Shown here in pieces: positions 17,259-24,103 of a stretch of 53,476 bases of DNA. This stretch comes from Opitutales bacterium (GTDB taxonomy: Bacteria > Verrucomicrobiota > Verrucomicrobiia > Opitutales > Oceanipulchritudinaceae), in contig JAFIGH010000026.1 of NCBI GenBank assembly GCA_020831525.1, forward strand, positions 1 to 53,476. Direction: 5' to 3'. A model generated the notes under the pieces. It made no database searches. It was given only the letters and a program-made list of their open reading frames with translations, and was not told the DNA's origin. The first letter of the stretch is position 1; each line of letters begins with the position of its first letter. Made by a program: the position numbers and the translations under genes.

Positions 17259-17291
17259 GGCTGTAGGCTGTGGGCTGTGGGCTGTGGGGGG
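17259..17291 (+). repeat. Left heptamer array (four GGCTGTR units)
   Basis: Units GGCTGTA (17259-17265) and GGCTGTG (17266-17272, 17273-17279, 17280-17286) are perfectly in phase and followed by a G-rich tail. The array begins seven bases upstream of the cysW start codon, read on the minus strand. Confidence 0.9.
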
Positions 17292-17340
17292 TGGATTTTT
17301 GGGCTTGAGGATTCTATTTTTCCGGGATGAATCTTTTGGG

Positions 17341-17700
17341 ATGCGCGACCACCGGAAGTTGAGGACGTTTGAGCTGGCGGATCGTCTTGCTTTGCGAACG
17401 TATGAAGTCACGCGCTCGTTTCCCAAAGAGGAATTGTATGGGCTCACTTCGCAGATGCGCCGTGCGTCCGTATCGGTGCCGAGCAACATTGTAGAGGGGT
17501 GTGCCCGCTCGACGCAGGCAGAGTATTTGCGCTTCCTTGAGATTGCTTTCGGATCGTTGCGGGAGTTGCACTATCAATTCAGCCTGGCAGGTCGTCTTGG
17601 TTATCTGAGTCATGATGAACTTGGTTTGATTTTGGAACAGTGTTCTGAAGCGGAAAGGGTGATCGGGGGTCTCATGCGCGCCCTCCGCCACAGCCCATAG
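17341..17700 (+). CDS. Four-helix-bundle protein (S23/IVP, TIGR02436 type)
   Basis: A 119-residue protein of the four-helix-bundle family named after the 23S rRNA intervening-sequence protein; the family also includes Avd-like accessory proteins of diversity-generating retroelements. The hallmarks RKLRTFELADRLALRTYEVT, FPKEELYGLTSQMRRASVSVPSNI, EGCARST and EYLRFLEIAFGSLRELHYQ are all there, and the length is typical. The ATG at 17341 gives the family start RDHRKL; the longer frame from 17251 runs through the repeat and is excluded. Its TAG stop (17698-17700) is made by a heptamer unit. It lies opposite to, and inside, the cys operon. No rRNA or reverse transcriptase is nearby, so the usual roles do not apply directly. 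Confidence 0.9.
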   Translation: MRDHRKLRTFELADRLALRTYEVTRSFPKEELYGLTSQMRRASVSVPSNIVEGCARSTQAEYLRFLEIAFGSLRELHYQFSLAGRLGYLSHDELGLILEQCSEAERVIGGLMRALRHSP

Positions 17701-17739
17701 CCCACAGCCCACAGCCTACAGCCTACAGCCCATAGCCTA
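17689..17739 (+). repeat. Right heptamer array (seven units) abutting the cysT stop
   Basis: Seven tandem seven-base units from 17689 to 17737 (CACAGCC, CATAGCC, CACAGCC, CACAGCC, TACAGCC, TACAGCC, CATAGCC) are inverted relative to the left array. The last base of the array is the first base of the cysT stop codon (CTA, read as TAG, at 17737-17739). The array also supplies the stop codon of the four-helix-bundle gene. Confidence 0.9.
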
Positions 17740-18624
17740 GCTCCTCGCTTGCCCGATGGACTCGGTCCAGCGCTGAAGCAGGTTGATAACGAGGAGGAGG
17801 ACGAAGGAGAAGACGAGCATGACGGCGGCCACGGCGGTCGCTTCGGCGTATTGGTATTGTTCGAGAAATTTGACGATGATGAGCGGGGTGATCTCGGTGC
17901 GCATGGGCATGTTGCCGGAGATGAAGATGACCGACCCGTACTCACCAATGGCGCGGGCGAAGGCGAGGGCGAAGCCCGTGAGCATGGCCGGTATGAGCGC
18001 GGGCAGGACGATGCGGCACAGGGTCCGGGTGCGGCTGGCACCGAGGGAGGCGGCCGCCTCCTCGACCTCGGCGTTCAGGTCCTCAATGACGGGCTGGACG
18101 GTGCGGACGACAAACGGAATGCCGATAAAGGTGAGGGCGATGAAGATGCCGACTTTTGAGTAGGCTGTCTCAATGCCGATTGCGTAGAAGTATTGGCCGA
18201 GCCAGCCGGTTTGGGCGTAAAGGGCGGTCAGGGCGATCCCCGCGACGGCCGTGGGCAGGGCGAAGGGCAGGTCGACCATGCCATCGAGCAGTTTTCGTCC
18301 GGGGAATTGATAGCGCACAAGGACCCACGCGACAATCAAGCCAAAGAAGGCATTCGTGCAGGCGGCGGCGAGGGAGACGCCGAAGGTCACTTTGTAGGTG
18401 GCCACGACCTGGCGGGAGGTGACGACACGCCAAAAATCCTCCCAGGTCATTTGGGCGGTGAGGACAAAGACGCCTGCAAGCGGAATCATGACGAGCAAAC
18501 CGAGGTAGGCGAGCGTGATGCCCATGGAGAGGCCGAAGCCGGGAATGACGCGTCGGTTTGGTTGAGGAGGCTTCGTGGGTGGCATATTTAAGTGTCGGTT
18601 GACCGGTGACTTATGGGTTGTCAT
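17737..18624 (-). CDS. cysT: Sulfate ABC transporter permease
   Basis: A 295-residue permease, the second membrane subunit of the sulfate importer (also called CysU). It has six or so transmembrane helices, and the EAA motif is EEAAASLGASRTRTLCRIVLP (about 182-202). DLPFALPTAVAGIALTALY and GEYGSVIFISGNMP are diagnostic for CysT. The ATG at 18624 precedes a hydrophilic Pro-rich N-terminus; ATG 18585 (MPPTKPPQPN) is an alternative start. The gene starts 12 bp after the stop of the M14 gene, in the same direction. Its stop codon touches the heptamer array, so any read-through transcript to cysW must cross the inserted unit. Confidence 0.93.
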   Translation of the reverse strand: MTTHKSPVNRHLNMPPTKPPQPNRRVIPGFGLSMGITLAYLGLLVMIPLAGVFVLTAQMTWEDFWRVVTSRQVVATYKVTFGVSLAAACTNAFFGLIVAWVLVRYQFPGRKLLDGMVDLPFALPTAVAGIALTALYAQTGWLGQYFYAIGIETAYSKVGIFIALTFIGIPFVVRTVQPVIEDLNAEVEEAAASLGASRTRTLCRIVLPALIPAMLTGFALAFARAIGEYGSVIFISGNMPMRTEITPLIIVKFLEQYQYAEATAVAAVMLVFSFVLLLVINLLQRWTESIGQARS

Positions 18625-18636
18625 TTGGTTTGGGTT

Positions 18637-19494
18637 TCAGATGCCCCAGCTGTGGGCAAGGAAGCGGCGGTATTGCTTGAGGATGGCGATGACGGCGGTC
18701 GACCCGGCGGAGACCTGTGCGCTCATGGGCGCGGTCCCCGGCGTTTGGAGAATGATCTCAAAGGGCCAGCCGCGCAGGGCGGGCGGGGGCCGGAGAACCT
18801 CGGGGAGGCATTCTTCGATCATGCCTTCAGCGGCGTGGAAACCGTCGGGGGTGGAGTTGCCGTTGAGGGGAAGAATGCGGGAGGCCTCTTCCAGCGCGGG
18901 TTCAAGCAGGTGGCGCCCAATTTGGCGCCCCTGTGTGTAGCCATAGAGGCCGTCGCTTTTGTGATCGGTGTGCAGGCTGATCAATCCATCAAGGCGCTGT
19001 TTCCTGAGTTCCGCTTCGAGAATGCGCGTCTCACCTTCGGTCGATCCGGTCCAGAAGGAACGGTTGAGGTCGGTGCCATTGGCGTTGTTGCGCGAGTTAA
19101 AGAGCAGTCCCCAGGGATTGCAGGCCGGATAAATGTGCAGCTCATAGCCGTTTAAAAGCGAGGGGTCGGCGGTGAAGCGCAGGAGAATGGCCTCGCAAAT
19201 GAGGGTCCCCGCGCGCTCGTTTCCATGAATGCCCCCGAAGATTCCCAGAACCTTGCGTTCCACATCATTCTCCCGCGGGCCCAGACAGATGTATTTGTCG
19301 ATCTCGAAGCGAAATCCGTTTGCTTCGAATGTGTCGAGGACCCTTCGGTCAACGGCTTTCGCTCCCGGACCTTCGAGTGTCCGTTTTCGCAGGGCGATGG
19401 TGTTGTTCTGAGTGGTGAAACCAACGCTCAGCTGTGGTGTGATGGCGGACATCGCTTGATGGGGGAGGGAGGGATTTAAACGGGGGGCGGTCAT
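18637..19494 (-). CDS. M14/AstE-type zinc hydrolase
   Basis: A 285-residue zinc carboxypeptidase-like protein, related to succinylglutamate desuccinylases and aspartoacylases. The zinc ligands His90 and Glu93 are in GGIHGNERAG and His175 in SLHTDHK; the Arg motif is NGTDLNRSF (Arg145), and a possible catalytic Glu is Glu246 in PFEIILQTPG. The active site therefore looks complete. Substrate is unknown; an N-acyl amino acid or a small amide is a reasonable guess. It lies in the sulfate operon between the inactive-looking paralogue and cysT. The ATG at 19494 was chosen; ATG 19452 is another option. A TTG at 19524 overlapping the previous gene is possible too. Confidence 0.75.
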   Translation of the reverse strand: MTAPRLNPSLPHQAMSAITPQLSVGFTTQNNTIALRKRTLEGPGAKAVDRRVLDTFEANGFRFEIDKYICLGPRENDVERKVLGIFGGIHGNERAGTLICEAILLRFTADPSLLNGYELHIYPACNPWGLLFNSRNNANGTDLNRSFWTGSTEGETRILEAELRKQRLDGLISLHTDHKSDGLYGYTQGRQIGRHLLEPALEEASRILPLNGNSTPDGFHAAEGMIEECLPEVLRPPPALRGWPFEIILQTPGTAPMSAQVSAGSTAVIAILKQYRRFLAHSWGI

Positions 19495-19520
19495 GGATAT
19501 CTGAATACGTGGAGTTTGCC

Positions 19521-20273
19521 TCAAACGGTCAGAGTCTCCCTCTTGGAGTCAGGTTGGGGATGGAGGTTCGCCTGGGATTGCAGATGGCGGAAGAAGACGA
19601 GGAGCCACTGGCTGGCGAAGTGAGTCGCCGCAGACGGATTCCAGGAAGCCGGAATGGCAATGTAGAGGTTCCACGGAACCCGTGCCGAAGCCGGTAATTC
19701 ATTGACCTGGAAACGATAGCGGGTGTCCGGGGAGCCGTCGCCCTCGCTGGCGAGGCGGTCAGTGCTTTCAACGGCGGCATAGGCGGCCTCCTTCCATTCG
19801 GGATCGGCCCGCAGGCCGATGGCGGGAAAGGCGCGGTTGGATGTGGCAATTTCGATCACACCATGGCCGCAGCGCAGGCGCACGGCTTCGTCGATCTCCC
19901 CCAACTCGGCCGGGGGCGCAGCCTCGTTGCCGCGTTCGAGCCCGACGGGATCAAGTACCGGGAGTATACGCAGCCAGAGTCCCTCCCCGAGACCGGGCTG
20001 GAGGACCAACCGCTCGATCAACTGAAGGGTGACCTCAGCGCTCAGGCGGTCGCCCCCGTGCCGCCCGGCAACGAGCCCAATGAAGCGGGTCGGGCCGTCC
20101 GGGGGAATCGGGCCCCGAAAGCTGAAAGCGGGCACGGCATACTTTACACCGTGGTGGTAAAGCGTGCGTTCGAGGGTGCCGGTGAGATTGGGTGCGATCT
20201 CGCAGTGTTCGACATACCCGAGGAGAAGATCGCGAAGGGCTTCGCGATGGTGGCGTTCGATCGTTTTTTTCAT
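19521..20273 (-). CDS. Degenerate M14-like paralogue
   Basis: A 250-residue protein with the same order of elements as the neighbouring M14 hydrolase: a hydrophobic strand plus turn (GLVAGRHGGDRLSAE), then WLRILPVLDPVGLERGN, which parallels HIYPACNPWGLLFNS. The metal site is altered: HGNE is replaced by HGGD (His72, Asp75), and no NRSF-like Arg motif is visible. It may be an inactive partner or have a changed reaction. The gene overlaps the upstream mini-protein gene by 4 bp (ATGA) and ends close to or overlaps the next gene, so the three seem to be translated as a unit. Family assignment rests on this pairwise pattern only. Confidence 0.6.
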   Translation of the reverse strand: MKKTIERHHREALRDLLLGYVEHCEIAPNLTGTLERTLYHHGVKYAVPAFSFRGPIPPDGPTRFIGLVAGRHGGDRLSAEVTLQLIERLVLQPGLGEGLWLRILPVLDPVGLERGNEAAPPAELGEIDEAVRLRCGHGVIEIATSNRAFPAIGLRADPEWKEAAYAAVESTDRLASEGDGSPDTRYRFQVNELPASARVPWNLYIAIPASWNPSAATHFASQWLLVFFRHLQSQANLHPQPDSKRETLTV

Positions 20274-20626
20274 ATGAAGAATGGATTTAGGTTCTGCTTG
20301 TTGTTGAAAAAGCGGCAGCCAACGGCGATGTGGATAGCTTCGGTTGTTGTTGTCCGGTTCGCATGGTTAAATGCCGCGACAACGATTGCGGCTTCGGAGT
20401 TATGGGCCGCAAAGAATTCCGGAGAGGTGAAGTCTTCCGGCTCATCACGCTCCCCCGATCCGTCCGCCGATTCCTTGAAAATCAGTGCCCAACGATCCTC
20501 AAGGTTACCCAGAGGAGCGAGGTATTCGGCCTTCAGAATGACCCGCGGGGTTCCCGGCCCCGCTGCCTGAAGTTCAAGCAGCGGGGTGGGAAACAGCGCA
20601 TCCGCTATGGATGTGTGGATGGACAT
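20270..20626 (-). CDS. Small protein resembling the N-terminus of cysteine synthase
   Basis: A 118-residue protein (ATG 20626, MSIHTSIADALF). Residues 12-55 resemble the start of cysteine synthase CysK: PTPLLELQ, then VILKAEYLAPLGNLEDRWAL, compared with the family pattern TPLVxL and LxKxEYxNPxGSVKDRxAL. The PLP-binding Lys of SVKDR is Glu43 here, and the rest of the PLP enzyme is missing, so it cannot be an active synthase. The second half (65-110, with TTTTEAIHIAVGCRFF) does not match CysK, so the resemblance may be limited. It overlaps the next gene by 4 bp and follows the sulfate-binding protein gene by 52 bp. A role sensing or binding a sulfur metabolite is possible. Confidence 0.5.
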   Translation of the reverse strand: MSIHTSIADALFPTPLLELQAAGPGTPRVILKAEYLAPLGNLEDRWALIFKESADGSGERDEPEDFTSPEFFAAHNSEAAIVVAAFNHANRTTTTEAIHIAVGCRFFNNKQNLNPFFI

Positions 20627-20678
20627 CGTCTTCCGAATAGGCGTTTGAGGGATTGCTCCGCTGTGTTGGACCAACCGC

Positions 20679-21722
20679 TTACTGCAGATAGATTTGGTCG
20701 AACGTGCCGCCGTCGCGGAAGTGTTTCTCATTGGCCGGACCCCAGCCGCCGAAGACTTCGTCAATCGTGAAGAGTTTCAGGTTGGGATACTGGTCCTTGT
20801 ACTTCTCGAGGAACCGGGGATTGCTCGGGCGGTAGAAGTGCTTGCCCGCGAGGTCCTGTCCTTCATTGGAATACAGGTATTGCAAGTAGGCTTCGGCGAC
20901 TTCGCGCGTTCCCTTGCGCTCAACATTGCGGTCGACCACTGCCACGGTGGGCTCGGCAAGAATGCTGACGGAGGGCACCACGATCTCGAAATCGTCAGCA
21001 AACCGCTGAATACCGAGGAGCAACTCGTTTTCCCAGTTGATGAGGACGTCCCCGATGCGGCGTTCGATGAAGGTCGTCGAGGCTCCGCGTGCGGCCGTAT
21101 CGAGCACGGGCACATTGGCGAAGAGTTTCTTGATGTAGTCGAGAACCTTTGCCTGGTCGCCGTTGAACTCGGATTCGGCCCAGCCCCACGCCGCGAGATA
21201 GTTCCAGCGGGCCACCCCGGAAGTTTTTGGGTTGGGCGTGATGACGGAGACACCCGGACGTGCGAGGTCATCCCAGTTGCGAATGTTCTTGGGATTTCCC
21301 TTGCGAACAAGGAAGGCGAGGGTGGACTGGTAGGGGGCGCTGTTTTCGGGCAGGCGGGACTGCCAATCAGCAGAGGTGAGACCACGCTCGGCAATGGCGT
21401 TGACATCGGCGGCGAGGGCCAGGGTGACGACATCGGCCTCAATGCCGTCGATGACGGCACGGGCTTGTCGGCCGGAGCCCCCGTGTGACTGGCGCACAAT
21501 CACGCGGTCGCCGGTCTTTTCAAACCAATGGGCGGCGAAGGCCTGGTTGAATTCGGCATAGAATTCGCGCGTCGGGTCATAAGAAACGTTCAGCATCTCA
21601 ATGCGCTGACCCCCCCGGGCGGCATCGTCGTCGCCCCTTCCGCAATCTGTGGCGATGAGCGTGGCGAGAGCGGCGGTGGCGGCAAGGGCCCCGCGTTGTA
21701 TCCATTTTTTGTTTAGTTTCAT
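20679..21722 (-). CDS. sbp: Sulfate/thiosulfate-binding protein
   Basis: A 347-residue periplasmic solute-binding protein of the Sbp/CysP family, which delivers sulfate or thiosulfate to CysTWA. The signal peptide ([21 protein letters not shown]) has a cysteine at residue 27 but Asp before it, so it is not a good lipobox. Typical family blocks are [108 protein letters not shown] and [13 protein letters not shown]. It starts 44 bp after the porin stop. It heads the transporter part of the operon. Confidence 0.94.
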   Translation of the reverse strand: MKLNKKWIQRGALAATAALATLIATDCGRGDDDAARGGQRIEMLNVSYDPTREFYAEFNQAFAAHWFEKTGDRVIVRQSHGGSGRQARAVIDGIEADVVTLALAADVNAIAERGLTSADWQSRLPENSAPYQSTLAFLVRKGNPKNIRNWDDLARPGVSVITPNPKTSGVARWNYLAAWGWAESEFNGDQAKVLDYIKKLFANVPVLDTAARGASTTFIERRIGDVLINWENELLLGIQRFADDFEIVVPSVSILAEPTVAVVDRNVERKGTREVAEAYLQYLYSNEGQDLAGKHFYRPSNPRFLEKYKDQYPNLKLFTIDEVFGGWGPANEKHFRDGGTFDQIYLQ

Positions 21723-21766
21723 GATCGTGAATAGGCGATATTGATAAGGGTGGGTGAGCAGAGTGC

Positions 21767-23122
21767 CTAGAAGGCGAACTGGAGACGGGTGAAGAGGGCC
21801 TTTTCGTCCCTGGCCGTGATGTTGCCGTTTTCGCCCCCGGAGAATTCCGTGAGCGTGTAGTTGAGGGAGGCTTTGACGTTGCGGTTGAGGTGCCAGTTGA
21901 TGCCCGCGCCGTAGGTGGTGGCACGCCGTGCGCTGGTCGCGACATTGGCATAGAGGGGAAAGGCGTCCGCGTCGATATTCAGTTGCGAGATGAGGATCAC
22001 GCCCTCAAAGGCACCGATACCGTCACCGCCCCATGGGTTGGACGGGTTGACGACCCCGAAGGCGTTCGCCTCCCCGGTGAAGAAATACGATGCGAGGACA
22101 TTCCAGGCGTCGTTTTTGATCTTCGCCTCGCGCCGGGTGCCGTCGACCACGCGGGAGACGTCCTGTGCGGAGTGGGCATACTCGGCGACGATGCCGAGCG
22201 GACCGCTGTAGAAGTAGGCCTGCGGAGAAAACCGGGTGACCTCGCCGTCGGCGGTGGTTCCCCCGGCCCAGGAGAAGAAGGTCTGCTGGCCGATGGTGCG
22301 GTAGACGGCGGGCGCACGGTCCTGCTTGCCATGGGTCCCGGCGATGCCGAGGCCCAATCCGCTCAGCGCGTGGTCGCGGTCCCCGGCAAAGGGCGTGAGG
22401 AAGAGGCGCGCGGAGACCGTGCGATTGTCCGCCGCAGTGGCACGGAGGGCGTTGCTGCCATCGGCCGTCCCGTTGGAGAGGCTCACGGCGTAGGTGCCCA
22501 CGCTGTCCGGCAGGTTGCCGTGGAGCATCAGACCGACGTCGCGGTTGGGCAGAAGCGAGGTCGCGTAGGCGCGTTCAATGAAGTGAAGCGCGGGCCCGGC
22601 TTTGAGCCGCTCGAGTCCAACGGGGGCCTTGCCCTGACCGGCGCGGATCTGGAAGGCGGGCGTGATGCGCCAGTTGATGTTTGCGTCGAGGAGCGTGGCA
22701 CTGTTTCCGGCAAACTCCGGCTGGATGTCGAAACTGAAGTCTTCGTTGAAGGTGCCGCGCAGGCGCGGGCGCACCCGGCGCAAAAGGAAGTCGTTCGGAG
22801 CTGTGCCCGGTGCCCCGTCAAAGTAGAAGCGCCCGTCCACATGAACAGTCGCGTTGACCCGCAGGTCGAATTTGCGGTCGGGCGTGGATACACGCAGACC
22901 GGAAGCGCCGAGCGCGACGGTGGGCTGATTCGCCGCAGCGGCCGCTGGCGGTTCGGCCGGGCGCGAGGTTTCGAGCGTATCGAGACGCTGGCTGAGTTCC
23001 GCGATTTGCGCGCGGAGGCGTTGGATCTCAGCGGCGGACTCCGCCCCCAGGGGAGCGGTCCCGAGCGCCAAGCTCAAGAGGAGAATCCCGCCGAGTCGGC
23101 GGGTGGGTTTTTTGCGATACAT
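21767..23122 (-). CDS. OprP/OprO-type anion porin
   Basis: A 451-residue outer-membrane beta-barrel of the phosphate-selective porin O/P family. After the signal peptide (ending near LGAES) a short coiled coil ([20 protein letters not shown]) probably trimerises the N-terminus, as in many Verrucomicrobia and Planctomycetes porins. The barrel begins [18 protein letters not shown] and includes [20 protein letters not shown] and [17 protein letters not shown]; the last residue is Phe (LQFAF), the usual barrel-ending signal. Given its position between yezD and sbp, sulfate is the likely ligand, but this is an inference from context. It is 44 bp upstream of sbp on the same strand. Confidence 0.9.
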   Translation of the reverse strand: MYRKKPTRRLGGILLLSLALGTAPLGAESAAEIQRLRAQIAELSQRLDTLETSRPAEPPAAAAANQPTVALGASGLRVSTPDRKFDLRVNATVHVDGRFYFDGAPGTAPNDFLLRRVRPRLRGTFNEDFSFDIQPEFAGNSATLLDANINWRITPAFQIRAGQGKAPVGLERLKAGPALHFIERAYATSLLPNRDVGLMLHGNLPDSVGTYAVSLSNGTADGSNALRATAADNRTVSARLFLTPFAGDRDHALSGLGLGIAGTHGKQDRAPAVYRTIGQQTFFSWAGGTTADGEVTRFSPQAYFYSGPLGIVAEYAHSAQDVSRVVDGTRREAKIKNDAWNVLASYFFTGEANAFGVVNPSNPWGGDGIGAFEGVILISQLNIDADAFPLYANVATSARRATTYGAGINWHLNRNVKASLNYTLTEFSGGENGNITARDEKALFTRLQFAF

Positions 23123-23268
23123 AACGGCTGTGCTTTCATGGAAAACCTGCCTCCGGTGGTCCGGTCAGCCGTTGTGGGGGCGCCTTTTTTTCGGCGCGAA
23201 TTGATTTCAGTTGGTTTGTGAACGCGACCTCCGCTGTTGCGGTGGGTCGACTTTTAAAAGAGGAAGAT

Positions 23269-23454
23269 TCAGGAACGTTCCCGCCGCGACGGCCCATCCG
23301 GGGCGAGGCGAGTTTTTTCCGTGCTCTCGATCTGCGTCACCTTGCCCTCGTGGACAATGATCTGCACGACGCCGAAGCGCAGCATTTGCAACTTTTCGGC
23401 GACGATGCGAAGCCATTCGGCCTCCGTTGGATTCTTTTCCAAAATTGCGCTCAT
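23269..23454 (-). CDS. YezD-type (DUF2292) small protein
   Basis: A 61-residue protein. Residues 12-47 match the YezD/DUF2292 pattern: EWLRIVAEKLQMLRFGVVQIIVHEGKVTQIESTEKTR. The family is small, of unknown mechanism, and often located next to sulfur or cysteine metabolism genes. Here it is 10 bp downstream of the Rrf2 regulator and upstream of the porin. A charged, disordered tail (PDGPSRRERS) is specific to this copy. It is cytoplasmic, with no signal peptide. Confidence 0.85.
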   Translation of the reverse strand: MSAILEKNPTEAEWLRIVAEKLQMLRFGVVQIIVHEGKVTQIESTEKTRLAPDGPSRRERS

Positions 23455-23464
23455 GGCTGGAGAT

Positions 23465-24025
23465 TTAGTTCTTGGTGATGCCGGTCAGACCGGCGAGAAA
23501 GCCGTCCGATGGATCGGCCGGATCGCTGGGGGGCCGGGTGGCGGGCTTGGCGGCCCGGTCGTTCAGGAAAAAGTGGGAGGCGTTGTCGCGGCGGATCTTG
23601 CGCAGGGTCACTTCAACAACGTTTTCGAGCGTATAGCGGTCGAGAATGTTGGCGATGGCGTTGCGCACATCGATCATGAGCATGCGCAGCCCGCAGTGCG
23701 CTTCGTCGGGGCAGGAGCACGCTTCGTAGGCCGTCTGGCTCGCACAGCTGATGGGCGCGAGCGGCCCGTCAAGCAGGCGCACGATGTCCCCCATGCGAAT
23801 CTCCGTCATGGGCTTGGCGATGAAGTAGCCCCCGAAGCGACCGCGCTTGGTGTCGACATACCCCGCTGCGCGCAGATCGCCCATGATTTGCTCAATGAAC
23901 TTCAGGGGCAGGTTGTCGCAGGCGGCGAGATCGGTCGCCGTCACGCGGTCCCGTTCAAGGGCCTCGGCGATCCCTAGATTGATCACCGCCCGAAGGCCAT
24001 ACTCTGCTCGCTTGCTGATCTTCAT
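23465..24025 (-). CDS. Rrf2-family transcriptional regulator
   Basis: A 186-residue regulator. The winged HTH (residues 1-75, starting MKISKRAEYGLRAVINLG and including LPLKFIEQIMGDLRAAGYVDTKRG) is the Rrf2 signature, and the later helix is DVRNAIANILD. Four cysteines lie between 94 and 111 (Cys94, Cys103, Cys105, Cys111), compatible with an Fe-S cluster as in IscR or NsrR, though the spacing is not exactly that of IscR. It is the first gene of the sulfate block and has an inverted repeat in its promoter (24038-24062), pointing to autoregulation and control of the genes downstream. The CymR role in Gram-positive bacteria, control of cysteine synthesis, is the closest analogy. The C-terminal 30 residues are probably disordered. 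Confidence 0.9.
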   Translation of the reverse strand: MKISKRAEYGLRAVINLGIAEALERDRVTATDLAACDNLPLKFIEQIMGDLRAAGYVDTKRGRFGGYFIAKPMTEIRMGDIVRLLDGPLAPISCASQTAYEACSCPDEAHCGLRMLMIDVRNAIANILDRYTLENVVEVTLRKIRRDNASHFFLNDRAAKPATRPPSDPADPSDGFLAGLTGITKN

Positions 24026-24037
24026 TGTTGAAAACCC

Positions 24038-24062
24038 AATGTAGACTAAAGTAATCTACATT
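24038..24062. promoter_or_regulatory. Palindromic operator upstream of rrf2
   Basis: AATGTAGA (24038-24045) and TCTACATT (24055-24062) form a perfect inverted repeat with a 9-base spacer (CTAAAGTAA). The site is 13-37 bases upstream of the rrf2 start codon on the minus strand. Rrf2 proteins bind palindromes of this size, so it is a good candidate for the autoregulatory site. Confidence 0.7.
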
Positions 24063-24103
24063 CAAGAAAAATATTAAGCGTGTTCGAATTTTTCTGCTGG
24101 TGG

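Larger units (their letters stand above)
17257..17739. mobile_element. Putative heptamer-flanked element carrying a four-helix-bundle gene
   Basis: The whole 483-bp unit sits between cysT and cysW. Its left end is four perfect tandem heptamers (GGCTGTA, then GGCTGTG three times, 17259-17286). Its right end is seven heptamers in the opposite orientation (CACAGCC, CATAGCC, CACAGCC twice, TACAGCC twice, CATAGCC, 17689-17737). The left array matches 17696-17723 as an inverted repeat at 27 of 28 positions. One gene, on the strand opposite the cys genes, lies between the arrays and ends inside the right one. No transposase or target duplication is seen, so mobility is inferred only from the structure and the disrupted operon. 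Confidence 0.5.

Noticed and set aside
17251-17340. Longer N-terminus for the four-helix-bundle protein
   Set aside because: The extra 30 codons translate the heptamer array and give no family similarity.
17257-17739. CRISPR array
   Set aside because: Repeats are seven-base tandem units without spacers, and no cas genes are present.
21722-21767. Lipoprotein status for the sulfate-binding protein
   Set aside because: The cysteine after the signal (residue 27) is preceded by Asp, which does not fit a lipobox.
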